From: Clostridium tagluense
GTDB lineage: Bacteria; Bacillota; Clostridia; Clostridiales; Clostridiaceae
DNA length: 64,000 nucleotides
Assembly: GCF_003865095.1 (NCBI RefSeq)
Contig: NZ_BHYK01000004.1
Location: 19,631-83,630 of the forward strand
Direction of reading: 5' to 3'
Below, piece after piece: positions 54,802 to 63,657 of this stretch (position 1 is its first letter; each line of letters begins with the position of its first letter). Position numbers and translations under genes: made by a program. The notes under the pieces were generated by a model, which saw only the letters and a program-made list of their open reading frames with translations, ran no database searches and was not told where the DNA came from.

Positions 54802-55317
54802 TTACATTTTTTCTGGTTGACTATACTCAATATCAAAAGTTTCTACGCTCATATTTTTTATTTTTTGCTCTTTAGCTGGCTTATCTCTAAAATCTCTATC
54901 CACCTTAGCTATTTCTAAAGCATGCTCCATACCCTCTGTTACTTTTCCAAAAGCTGCATAGCTTCCGTCTAAATGATGAGAATTAGCTACCATAATAAAA
55001 AATTGGCTTCCTGCTGAATTTAAATCATTAGATCTAGCCATTGATAAAACACCTGTTGAATGTTTTAAATCATTTTTAAATTTATTAGTAGAAAACTCGC
55101 CTTTTATTGAATATCCTGGTCCGCCAACTCCTGTTCCTTCAGGGCATCCACCTTGAATCATAAAGCCTGGAATTACTCTATGGAAAGTAATTCCATTGTA
55201 AAACCCCTTGTTTATAAGACTAATAAAATTGTTTACTGTGTTAGGTGCAACCTCTGGGTACAATTCTGCCTTTATGATATTACCATTTTCCATATTAATT
55301 GTTACTATTGGATTCAT
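54802..55317 (-). CDS. ppiB: cyclophilin-type peptidyl-prolyl isomerase
   Basis: 171 residues with the cyclophilin core: GITFHRVIPGFMIQGGCPEG (catalytic Arg), SAGSQFFIMV and SYAAFGKVTEGM. No signal peptide, so it works in the cytoplasm. It speeds up proline isomerisation during folding. GGAGAG precedes the ATG. Confidence 0.95.
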   Translation of the reverse strand: MNPIVTINMENGNIIKAELYPEVAPNTVNNFISLINKGFYNGITFHRVIPGFMIQGGCPEGTGVGGPGYSIKGEFSTNKFKNDLKHSTGVLSMARSNDLNSAGSQFFIMVANSHHLDGSYAAFGKVTEGMEHALEIAKVDRDFRDKPAKEQKIKNMSVETFDIEYSQPEKM

Positions 55318-55395
55318 ATATTTATCTCTCCTTTTATTATGTATTCATTATAAATTATATCACATTTTATAGTATTTACTATTTTTTATATATTA

Positions 55396-55445
55396 AGCAC
55401 CTAAAAAAATAACTCGTATATAACCCTAGTCATTTTTTTTAGATG
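55396..55445 (-). terminator. terminator after the gene at 55463
   Basis: GCATCTAAAAAAAATGA pairs with TTATTTTTTTAGGTGC in reverse order, with two wobble or mismatch positions. It lies 18 nt past the stop codon. Confidence 0.6.
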
Positions 55446-55462
55446 CTTTAACCAATAATGGC

Positions 55463-55903
55463 TTAAATAACTTGTTGACTCAGGCTTATTTTCAACATCA
55501 TCTTTTCCTGAGGTTCCTCGAGTTTTATATGAATATTTCCTCCTGGAAGTATTATTAAAAAATGTTCCTCTAGCATATCTATCTCTCGATTTTTATCAAT
55601 ATTAACTATATCTATCTCTAAATTACCAGAAGCTTCTGCTCGATCATACTCGTAGCCAACATTTAAACTACCAAATCTAGTTATATCTTCTACCTGCTTA
55701 TCCTCACTTGCAATGATTAGATGTGCAATATTTTTATTTTCTTCAGATTTACATACTAGATGATTTATAACACACAAACAATTACTTTGCACTGGATTAT
55801 TGATTATTATACAATTGATTTTTTTTCTTTCTTCAATCTTCATGTTAAATATATCATGACCTATGTGATGTTCATTGTTTTTTTCTAATTTGAATACTTT
55901 CAT
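55463..55903 (-). CDS. conserved hypothetical protein
   Basis: 146 residues, no membrane segment, rich in short beta strands (INCIIINNPVQSNCLCVIN, HFLIILPGGNIHIKLEEP). I recognise no family. AAGGTGATGAA stands before the ATG. It lies downstream of murI with a terminator between, so it is a separate unit. Confidence 0.7.
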   Translation of the reverse strand: MKVFKLEKNNEHHIGHDIFNMKIEERKKINCIIINNPVQSNCLCVINHLVCKSEENKNIAHLIIASEDKQVEDITRFGSLNVGYEYDRAEASGNLEIDIVNIDKNREIDMLEEHFLIILPGGNIHIKLEEPQEKMMLKISLSQQVI

Positions 55904-55940
55904 TTCATCACCTTATTTCCGATGCTTTTTTATATAAGGC

Positions 55941-56000
55941 AAAAATAAACAAATAACAAGTCGGTATGCTAGTGTGGATTGGCTTGTTATTTATTTTTAT
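55941..56000 (-). terminator. terminator after murI
   Basis: AAATAACAAG/CTTGTTATTT with a 22-nt loop and A/T-rich flanks on both sides. Confidence 0.65.
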
Positions 56001-56092
56001 GTGCCTAATTTAGTGTATTCACCTAGTGGTGATGTTGCTATACTTAATTTAGTTTTAAAATATTTTTACATGTATACATTATTAAAATCTAT

Positions 56093-56902
56093 TTATGACT
56101 TTAATAAAGTATAACTTAAATCTATCATATTACTATTTATAGCAGAACTGGTACTTGTAGCAGAGCTGCTATAAGTAGCAGAATTATATATAGTTACAAT
56201 TCCCTTTGTTTTCTTTTCATTTAACATATTATTAAGAGTAAGTTGCCTTTTTAGTTGATTTACAGTCCCTACACTTCCATCAATTATAATTGTTTCTTCT
56301 CCAACTATTTTGCTTAATTCCTTTTTTATAAATGGATAATGAGTACATCCAAGTACTATAGATGCAAGGTCTATTCCTATAAACTCTTTTAACTTATCTC
56401 TTAAATAACTTTGGATTTGATCTCCCTCTATAATTCCATTTTCTATTAATTCAACAAGGCCCGCACAAGGTAGAGATATCATATTTACTTCTTTATTGTA
56501 CCTCTTCATTAAATTACTAAACTTCTTTTCAGAAAGTGTCATTGGAGTCGCCATAATAATTATACTTTTACCCCTACTTATTTCTACAGCAGGCTTTAGG
56601 GCTGGCTCTATACCAATTATAGGTATGTCCTTATATTTTCCTCGAAGGTCATCTATAGCTGCACTAGTGGCAGTATTGCAAGCAATTACTACTACTTTTG
56701 CCCCTTTTCCCAAAAGAAAATCTACTGCATTAAAAGTCAATTTTTTAACTTCATTTACATCTTTAGTTCCATAAGGCGCATTTAATGAATCTCCAAAATA
56801 CACAAAATCTTCATTGGGCAGTATTTTTAGAGATTCCTTTAAAACACTTATTCCACCCACCCCTGAGTCAAAAAATCCTATTGGTTTTTCTTTATTATTC
56901 AC
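56093..56902 (-). CDS. murI: glutamate racemase
   Basis: 269 residues with GFFDSGVGGISVLKE, catalytic cysteines in VIACNTATSAA and LGCTHYPFI. MurI makes D-glutamate for peptidoglycan. A GTG start follows GGTGGTGATA. The C-terminal end has an unusual low-complexity stretch (SATYSSSATSTSSAINS) coded by near-repeats of GTAGCAGA on the plus strand. Confidence 0.95.
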   Translation of the reverse strand: MNNKEKPIGFFDSGVGGISVLKESLKILPNEDFVYFGDSLNAPYGTKDVNEVKKLTFNAVDFLLGKGAKVVVIACNTATSAAIDDLRGKYKDIPIIGIEPALKPAVEISRGKSIIIMATPMTLSEKKFSNLMKRYNKEVNMISLPCAGLVELIENGIIEGDQIQSYLRDKLKEFIGIDLASIVLGCTHYPFIKKELSKIVGEETIIIDGSVGTVNQLKRQLTLNNMLNEKKTKGIVTIYNSATYSSSATSTSSAINSNMIDLSYTLLKS

Positions 56903-57063
56903 ATTATCACCACCATATTAAGATTATAAATTCTACATTTAATTTATACAAAACCTTTATATTACCATAATCACATTTTTTAGTAACATATATACGTTAC
57001 ATTAAATAATATATTATTAAGTCTATCCATTTAGTTAAATAATAACATAAAGGAGGAAATATT

Positions 57064-57360
57064 ATGCCTTCATCGCATAATTTAAACAAAATAAAAAATT
57101 CTATAAGCAATGGGTTTGATGTTATCTCAAACAAATCTGAAAATCTTATTGAAATCTCTAAACTTAAATATAAAATTCATTCTGAGGAGAATAGTATGGA
57201 TGATCTCTACAAAGATATGGGAAAGGAATTATACACAATTTTCAAAAATGATAAACACATTGACGATTCCCTAATAGATTATTGCAATACCTTAAAGAAA
57301 ATAGAAACCCGTATTAAAACCCTTCAGAAGGAACTCTATAAAATTGATAATAAAAAATAG
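57064..57360 (+). CDS. small coiled-coil protein, unknown function
   Basis: 98 residues, highly charged, with a coiled coil at about 20-45 and another at about 75-98 (LKKIETRIKTLQKELYKIDN). No membrane segment. AGGAGG precedes the ATG. Single gene divergent from murI. Not recognised. Confidence 0.75.
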   Translation: MPSSHNLNKIKNSISNGFDVISNKSENLIEISKLKYKIHSEENSMDDLYKDMGKELYTIFKNDKHIDDSLIDYCNTLKKIETRIKTLQKELYKIDNKK

Positions 57361-57371
57361 TACTTTTCTAT

Positions 57372-57420
57372 AATAGAAAAAATAGTAACAATCATACATT
57401 ACTATTTTTTCTATTTTTTT
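57372..57420. terminator. terminator between convergent genes
   Basis: AATAGAAAAAATAGTAA, loop, TTACTATTTTTTCTATT, then TTTTTT; it also serves the MATE gene on the other strand. Confidence 0.85.
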
Positions 57421-57429
57421 TAATGTGCC

Positions 57430-58803
57430 TTATATCGCTACTTCATTATCCTCACTATGTAATCTATTTAAATGCTTAATTTCCACAAATAAGAATATTG
57501 CTGTTAAAATTGATGCTAATGCATCGGATATAGGCCCTGACATCCATACACCATTTAATTCATAGAATCTTGGCAGTATAAATAGTAATGGTATAAGGAT
57601 TATCACTTGCCTACTTAAGCCTAAGAATATAGATATTTTAGCTTTACCTATAGCTTGGAAATAATTAGAACTAACTATTTGAAAGCCTATTATAGGAAGC
57701 ATAAATAGATATATTCTAATGCCATGAATTCCTATTCCTATTAGTTCTGGATCATTATTAAATATGCTTATAAGTTGTTTCGGAAATAACTGTATAATTA
57801 TATATCCACTTGTAGTAATTATTGTAGCTGACAATATAGCCAACTTTAAAGCCTTCTTTACACGATTATACTTTTTAGCTCCATAGTTATATCCAATAAT
57901 CGGTTGGGATCCTTGATTTATTCCAAAAATAGGCATTAATACCATCATTACTATACTCGTAATAATTCCCATGGCTCCTATTGCATAATTGCCACCATAT
58001 TTAAATAAACTTTTATTAGAAATAATAGTTACTACACTTGCCGCTATTTGCATGAAAAACGGAGACATACCTATAGCAAAAATACTCTTTACAACCTTAA
58101 AATCTAATTTTAGATTTTTGTAACGTATTTTTAATACACTACTACCACCAAAGAAATAGTATAATACCCATATAGTATTTGCAGCTTGTGAAATAACAGT
58201 TGCTATAGCTGCTCCTCTAGTTCCCATATGAAAAACAAAAATAAAAATAGGATCTAAAATTGTATTTAATATTCCACCAATCAACATGGTAAACATAGCT
58301 ATTCGTGGATTTCCTTCAGATCGTATAGTATTATTCAATCCAAAACCTACGTTTTGAAAGATTACACCGATAAGTATTATTGTTATGTACTCCTTGGCAT
58401 AAGGTAAAGTCTCACTACTAGCTCCAAATTTTAGTAACATGGGTTCTAAAAATATAAGCCCTACAGCAGTTACTATAAGTGAGGTTATAATAATGAGGGT
58501 AAGGGCATTTCCTAAAATATGTTCTGCCTCTTCTTTTTTTTGTTGCCCAAGCTTTATAGATATAAGTGCAGCAGTTCCAATTCCCACTAGCATTCCGAAA
58601 GCCATAATTATAGTAGAAATGGGAAAAGTAACCGTAACTCCTGTTAGGGCAATTTTTCCTATGCCTCCCCCTATATGTCCTATAAACACTCTATCTACAA
58701 CATTATATAGTGCATTAACTAGCATGCCTACAATTGCTGGGATAGAGAACTTCATAAGTAACTTACCTATACTTTCTTCTCCTAATTGTTTTGATTTATC
58801 CAA
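57430..58803 (-). CDS. MATE-family efflux transporter
   Basis: 457 residues with 12 predicted membrane helices in two similar halves, start KQLGEESIGKLLMKFSIPAI and the second-half motif GINQGSQPIIGYNYGAKKYN typical of the family. MATE proteins export cationic drugs and other compounds using Na+ or H+ gradients. AGGAGGAG precedes the TTG start. Single gene; substrate unknown. Confidence 0.92.
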   Translation of the reverse strand: MDKSKQLGEESIGKLLMKFSIPAIVGMLVNALYNVVDRVFIGHIGGGIGKIALTGVTVTFPISTIIMAFGMLVGIGTAALISIKLGQQKKEEAEHILGNALTLIIITSLIVTAVGLIFLEPMLLKFGASSETLPYAKEYITIILIGVIFQNVGFGLNNTIRSEGNPRIAMFTMLIGGILNTILDPIFIFVFHMGTRGAAIATVISQAANTIWVLYYFFGGSSVLKIRYKNLKLDFKVVKSIFAIGMSPFFMQIAASVVTIISNKSLFKYGGNYAIGAMGIITSIVMMVLMPIFGINQGSQPIIGYNYGAKKYNRVKKALKLAILSATIITTSGYIIIQLFPKQLISIFNNDPELIGIGIHGIRIYLFMLPIIGFQIVSSNYFQAIGKAKISIFLGLSRQVIILIPLLFILPRFYELNGVWMSGPISDALASILTAIFLFVEIKHLNRLHSEDNEVAI

Positions 58804-58865
58804 CTAATCTCCTCCTAATGTATTTAACTTTATAAGTTTATCACAAAAACTATGATTAATACAAA

Positions 58866-58911
58866 AAAAGCCTATATTATTACAAATACATTAGTCATAA
58901 TATAGGCTTTT
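58866..58911 (-). terminator. terminator after the gene at 58980
   Basis: AAAAGCCTATATTA/TAATATAGGCTTTT with A and T tracts. Confidence 0.8.
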
Positions 58912-58979
58912 AAACCTACTAAAGAATATAAATTATGAAACAAAAAATACCAACATTACATTAACTCCTATATTGATTA

Positions 58980-59516
58980 TCATTTATTTATTAATTCCTT
59001 TAGTTTTTCTTCTATGTATTCATTAAGTTCAATCTCTCCAATATATGTTTTATCCCCTGCAAAATCAGGCCTTACTCTAAAGAAATTAACCACTAATTTA
59101 TTTCCTGTAATTATATACTCATCTGAATGCAATGGTGAAAATATAACCTCTACTTCATCATATTTATTAGCACCTTCAAGCTGCGCCAGTTTTCCTACTA
59201 GATTATCTAAGTTAAGTTTCTTTACAGGAGACGCCATTGCATTTGTATATTCGAAATCCTCCATCATCCACATGTTATTGTTCCAAAACTTTAGCTCCTT
59301 CTTGTTTCCAGCAAAAGGCTCCCTATTCTTTATTGCACTTAAAGCTCTTCTTACTGATTCCCCATTAAATTCCTCATCATAGGCACAGGAGAGTCCTGGC
59401 ATATCAGCTACGTCGTAGAAAAATTTTTCTGCTACATTTTCTTTTTCACTTGCAGCCATCCAAAAATACAGCATAGCCTCTACCGCTTCTAAATTCACTT
59501 TAATTCTTTGTAACAT
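58980..59516 (-). CDS. conserved hypothetical protein (TDE2712-like)
   Basis: 178 residues, soluble, acidic. Conserved-looking blocks are EAVEAMLYFWMAASEKENVA, NNNMWMMEDFEYTNAMASPVK and VVNFFRVRPDF. It resembles the clostridial/spirochaete family called TDE2712; no function is known for it. GGAG precedes the ATG. Single gene between two terminated units. Confidence 0.75.
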   Translation of the reverse strand: MLQRIKVNLEAVEAMLYFWMAASEKENVAEKFFYDVADMPGLSCAYDEEFNGESVRRALSAIKNREPFAGNKKELKFWNNNMWMMEDFEYTNAMASPVKKLNLDNLVGKLAQLEGANKYDEVEVIFSPLHSDEYIITGNKLVVNFFRVRPDFAGDKTYIGEIELNEYIEEKLKELINK

Positions 59517-59630
59517 TTTATTTCTCCTTTCAATATCAAACGTATAGTAAATGAATTATTTATTTTGTTAAAACTACTCATATATAATATTTCTACACTT
59601 AAGTCTAAAACCCTTTGGATAAGATAAAAT

Positions 59631-61187
59631 TTAATGTTTTGGATATCCTGTTATCTCTTTAATATCTTTATATAAATTCTTAAGACTAGGATAAATTTTT
59701 GTATATATCTTCTTATATAACTTTCTGTAGATCTCAGCATTAGAAACATTAGGAGTAAACTCCTTTGTCCTTTTAAACATGTGTTTTATAGCCTCTTCAT
59801 AAGAGCTATATACTCCCAAGGCTACGTAACCTATAATTGATGCTCCAAGTCCTGATATTTCATAGGTTTGACCCTTATATATTTTTCTATTTAGCATGTC
59901 AGCGGTTATTTGGCAAATAGTATCGCTTTGTGACCCACCTCCACAAACTGCAATCTCCACTATTTTTTCACCTGATTTTTTTTCTATTTTTTCAATACCC
60001 TCAAGCAATGCATAATTAATACCTTCTATAATTGCCCTGTAAATATGTGCCCTAGTATGCACATCTCCAAAACCAATTATTGCACCTTTTGCATCTGGCA
60101 TTTTCAGTCCCGGTCCCCAGTAAGGTTGAAGGATTAGGCCGTGAGCGCCTGGTGGTATTTCATCTAATCTCTCATTTAAAAGGGATTCTGGTGATATGCC
60201 CTTGCCCAAGGCTTCCTTCATCTCTCTCATAGAAAATTCACTCTTAAACCAACTTATCATCCAATATCCTCTAAATATTTCCACCTCAGGATTATAATGT
60301 CCTTGCACAGCAGAAGGGTAAGCGGGCATAAACTTTATAGGTTCAAAATATTTCTTTGATGTAGTTTGTACTGTGGCTGTAGTACCAAAGCTTATACTTG
60401 CAGACCCAGTGTCTAAACATCCATTTCCTAAAGTCTCACAACCCTTATCTGAAGCGCCAGCTATTAAAATAGTTCCTTGTCTTATACCTGTAAGTTCTGA
60501 TGCTTCCTTTGTTATTTGCCCTATTATCTCCCCTGGATTTACAAGTAGTGGCAGTTTTTCTCTTTCTATTCCAAAAAGCGTCCATCTATAACTTGTATTA
60601 CTTTTAGGCCAACACTTGTTTTTATAATCAAAGGGAATATGTGCTATTTGATTGGCTATTGAATCTACGATTTTCCCCGTAAGTTTAAAATGAAAATACG
60701 CTGAAATAAGGATATATTTATCTGTTTTTTCCCAAATTTCTGGTTGGTGCTGCTTTATCCAATAAGCCTTTCCTTTTTTTTGTGAGATATCAATAGCTTG
60801 CTTCATACCAATAGCCCTAAAGGCTAAATTTTCTATATTTGAAAACTCTGCAACATTATCTGCTATTCTTTGGTCAAGCCAGAGGATAGCAGGTCTTAGT
60901 ACATTGTTCTCTTTATCAAGGTTAATGCATGTATCTCTCAGGGTTGTTACAACCACTCCTTCTACCTTTTGCCAAATTTCCTTACAGTCTTCCTTAAGTT
61001 CTTTGCATACTATACATAAATTATCCCAATATACCTCCGGATTCTGCTCCGCAAAGCCTGGGTAATTAGAAAAATAAGGTTCAAATTCTCTTTTCTTCTT
61101 GCATAGCAATGTGCCATTTTTATCAAAGATAAGTGCCCTTATACTTTGTGTTCCACAATCTATGGTAAGCACATACTTATCACTCAT
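59631..61187 (-). CDS. FGGY-family carbohydrate kinase
   Basis: 518 residues. FGGY kinase signs: LTIDCGTQSIRALIFD (ATP phosphate loop), LWLDQRIA, and the C-terminal motif ICGGGSQSDTICQITADMLN with V in place of the first residues here (AVCGGGSQSD). Family members phosphorylate sugars or polyols such as xylulose, glycerol or gluconate; the substrate is not clear. It starts 10 nt after a sensor kinase gene and is thus the third gene of a response regulator-kinase-sugar kinase operon. AGGAGGAA precedes the ATG. Confidence 0.9.
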   Translation of the reverse strand: MSDKYVLTIDCGTQSIRALIFDKNGTLLCKKKREFEPYFSNYPGFAEQNPEVYWDNLCIVCKELKEDCKEIWQKVEGVVVTTLRDTCINLDKENNVLRPAILWLDQRIADNVAEFSNIENLAFRAIGMKQAIDISQKKGKAYWIKQHQPEIWEKTDKYILISAYFHFKLTGKIVDSIANQIAHIPFDYKNKCWPKSNTSYRWTLFGIEREKLPLLVNPGEIIGQITKEASELTGIRQGTILIAGASDKGCETLGNGCLDTGSASISFGTTATVQTTSKKYFEPIKFMPAYPSAVQGHYNPEVEIFRGYWMISWFKSEFSMREMKEALGKGISPESLLNERLDEIPPGAHGLILQPYWGPGLKMPDAKGAIIGFGDVHTRAHIYRAIIEGINYALLEGIEKIEKKSGEKIVEIAVCGGGSQSDTICQITADMLNRKIYKGQTYEISGLGASIIGYVALGVYSSYEEAIKHMFKRTKEFTPNVSNAEIYRKLYKKIYTKIYPSLKNLYKDIKEITGYPKH

Positions 61188-61197
61188 TTTCTTCCTC

Positions 61198-62643
61198 CTA
61201 CAATCTGATTATAAATTTGCAACCTTTACCTTTATCCTGCACTAAACATATGTTTCCACCATGCTTTTCAATTATAGACTTTGATATTGCAAGCCCAAGG
61301 CCTGTACCACCATTTCTCGAATTTCTTGTAGTATCTACTCTAACAAAAGGATCGAAAATATTCCCCTCAAATTCTTTAGATATTCCTATTCCATCATCTT
61401 CAATAATAATTACAGGCTTTCCCGCATCCATTAAAAATTTGATGCTAATAGTAATCCCAGGGCTATTATATTTCATACTATTTAGTATAATATTACTTAA
61501 GGCTCTATCTAAGTTTTTTCTGTCAAATGAAAACTCTACCTCATCTTCTGAAATATCAAATTGATATTTCACACCCTTTTGCTCCATTACGGGCACATAG
61601 CCTGCAATAAGTTCTCTTAAAAATTCACCTATGTCATGACTGACTATATCTAATTTGTATTCCGTACTTTCAACACGTGAAAATTCAAAAAGTTCTTGAA
61701 TTAAGTCATTTGCGCGTCTACTATTATTATTAATAACTTTTAACAACTTATTTTTGTCTTCTTCTAAAACATCATCATTTTCTAATAAAAACTCTGAATA
61801 CCCCAATATACTTGTTAATGGATTCCTTAAATCATGAGATATGTTAAGAATCATTCTTTTCCTGTTATTCTCTGCTTTTTTCTTTAATAATTTCTCTTGT
61901 TGTATTTTTTCTGCCATTAGATTAAAAGCATCCTTTAATTGACCTATTTCATTTAAAGAATTAATTTCAACCCGCGCTGAATATTCACCATCTTTTAGTG
62001 TATTAACCCCTTCTAAAAGTTTTTTTAAGGGTTTAACAAAAATCCTTGATGTAAGTTTAGAATAAAGTACCATCGTAGATATTAAAAATATAAATATAAT
62101 AAAAGGAAATATTCTTAAAAAAGTTAGCCCACTCTTTTTATGATTATTCGCACCTTCTAGTTGTTCTTTATGTTCAAGTCCCCAAGCATATGTGTCAAAA
62201 ATACTGTTAGGCATAGCCGTAATTAAAATAAAATCTTCCTTCTCCCCATGTTTACTAGTATAAAAATAGCCATCCTTTAAATTATTAGTAATCATATCTT
62301 TATAATATTTCTGTGAGTATTTAAATCCGATTTTATGCTTACTTCCATTTTCCATAACAATAACTAGGTTTTTATCAAGCACTTCCACATAACCCTTATA
62401 CTTTATAAAATTTGAAACATTAATATCCTTATAATTTTCCTTTATAATATATAAGGCTTTAGTATTATCTCTTGTGGCGCCCATATAATTAATAGAGAAA
62501 TAAAACAATAAGGATCCCATAGTTAGAAGGAATATTGCAATTAAAATAATCAAAAACAGGATGTAATTTTTAAATAATTGAGTCTCCATTTTTTTGCTTT
62601 TAAAGTATGTAGCTATTTTTTTTACTTTTTTTCTGTTAATCAT
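61198..62643 (-). CDS. HAMP-domain sensor histidine kinase
   Basis: 481 residues: helix at about 26-50, extracytoplasmic domain (51-175), helix at 178-196, HAMP (197-250), HisKA with H270 (LNISHDLRNPLTSIL), HATPase with ILNSMKYN and GGTGLGLAIS. It overlaps the response regulator gene by 8 nt; GGAG lies 7 nt before the ATG at 62643, so the longer frame is not used. The signal is unknown; linkage with the FGGY kinase gene suggests sugar, but this is weak. Confidence 0.92.
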   Translation of the reverse strand: MINRKKVKKIATYFKSKKMETQLFKNYILFLIILIAIFLLTMGSLLFYFSINYMGATRDNTKALYIIKENYKDINVSNFIKYKGYVEVLDKNLVIVMENGSKHKIGFKYSQKYYKDMITNNLKDGYFYTSKHGEKEDFILITAMPNSIFDTYAWGLEHKEQLEGANNHKKSGLTFLRIFPFIIFIFLISTMVLYSKLTSRIFVKPLKKLLEGVNTLKDGEYSARVEINSLNEIGQLKDAFNLMAEKIQQEKLLKKKAENNRKRMILNISHDLRNPLTSILGYSEFLLENDDVLEEDKNKLLKVINNNSRRANDLIQELFEFSRVESTEYKLDIVSHDIGEFLRELIAGYVPVMEQKGVKYQFDISEDEVEFSFDRKNLDRALSNIILNSMKYNSPGITISIKFLMDAGKPVIIIEDDGIGISKEFEGNIFDPFVRVDTTRNSRNGGTGLGLAISKSIIEKHGGNICLVQDKGKGCKFIIRL

Positions 62644-63328
62644 GATGCTGCTCCATTTTATACCCAATGCCTCTTATAGTTTTTAAATATTTAGGATTCT
62701 TAGGATCATCTTCAATCTTCTCTCTAATATGACTTATATGCACCATAATAGTATTGGAATCTCCATAATAGGGGTTTTCCCAAACTATTTCATATAGTTG
62801 CTTTTTAGTATATACCTTTCCGGGATTCTCTAAAATAAACCCAAGTAACCTATACTCCTTTGGATTTAAAGCTAGCTCTATATTGTTTTTATAAATGCTA
62901 CAACTTTCCTTGTCCAGCATTAACTCCCCAACTATTGTTACAGTTTTATGAGCTTTATTAGAATATTTATAATACCGCCTCAGTTGAGCCTTAACCCGTG
63001 CAATTATTTCGATAGGACTAAAAGGTTTTATAACATAGTCATCTGCACCTAGTCCAAGACCCAAGATTTTATCCGACTCTTCTTCTCTTGCTGTTATAAA
63101 AATTACTGGTATTTCACTAGTTTCTCTAATCTTTTTTAAAACATTAAATCCGTCAATTTTCGGAATCATAACATCAAGTAGTGCAATATCTATATCTTTA
63201 TTTTGAAATATATCCAAGGCTTGCATTCCATCTTCTGCTGTAAAAATTTTATATCCTTCTTTTGATAAATGAATCTCTAGCAATTCTCTTATATCCTGTT
63301 CATCTTCTACAATTAGAATATTCATCAT
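62636..63328 (-). CDS. OmpR-family response regulator
   Basis: 230 residues: receiver with VEDEQ acidic pocket, phosphorylation site D52 (IALLDVMIPKIDG), VIKPF lysine, and a winged helix (LNPKEYRLLGFILENP, DSNTIMVHISHIREKI). First gene of the unit with the kinase and FGGY sugar kinase. GGGGGGG stands before the ATG. Confidence 0.95.
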   Translation of the reverse strand: MMNILIVEDEQDIRELLEIHLSKEGYKIFTAEDGMQALDIFQNKDIDIALLDVMIPKIDGFNVLKKIRETSEIPVIFITAREEESDKILGLGLGADDYVIKPFSPIEIIARVKAQLRRYYKYSNKAHKTVTIVGELMLDKESCSIYKNNIELALNPKEYRLLGFILENPGKVYTKKQLYEIVWENPYYGDSNTIMVHISHIREKIEDDPKNPKYLKTIRGIGYKMEQHHD

Positions 63329-63393
63329 CTACGCCCCCCCTTAAATCCTATACACATTGTAACTCGAAAGTACACTTTAACTCAATTAAAAAA

Positions 63394-63586
63394 GAGAAAA
63401 GTATATATTACTACAATTGTATCTCACTTCGCTGAGTAATTCTAAATTAATTTTAAAGAAAGATGCTAAAAAGTGCAAACTCGGTTGCGCTCAAACATGC
63501 ACTTTTCTTAACGCATCTTTCTTTAAAATTAATTAAGAATTACTAACGCTTGTTCGAATACAATTTACGTAATATATACTTTTCTC
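63394..63586. repeat. palindromic repeat, copy C (nested, 193 bp)
   Basis: Outer arms GAGAAAAGTATATATTAC (63394-63411) and GTAATATATACTTTTCTC (63569-63586). Inside lies a second long imperfect inverted repeat (about 63435-63466 against 63513-63544) and a third (AAAAGTGCA/TGCACTTTT). The outer parts match copies A and B. Confidence 0.85.
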
Positions 63587-63593
63587 AGCCCGC

Positions 63594-63647
63594 TAAAAAA
63601 AAAGAAAGTAAAAATAGAAGGTATATACCCTCTATTCTTACTTTCTA
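63594..63647 (-). terminator. terminator after the pyrimidine-nucleoside phosphorylase gene
   Basis: AGAAAGTAAGAATAGAGGG/CCTTCTATTTTTACTTTCT on the minus strand followed by a T tract; 11 nt past the stop codon. Confidence 0.85.
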
Positions 63648-63657
63648 AAATATTTAA

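Larger units (their letters stand above)
63329..63657. other. intergenic region with nested palindrome and terminator
   Basis: 329 nt, nearly all explained by the 193-bp palindromic repeat copy C (63394-63586) and the terminator of the pdp gene (63594-63647). The promoter of the response regulator unit should lie close to 63330-63390. Confidence 0.7.
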
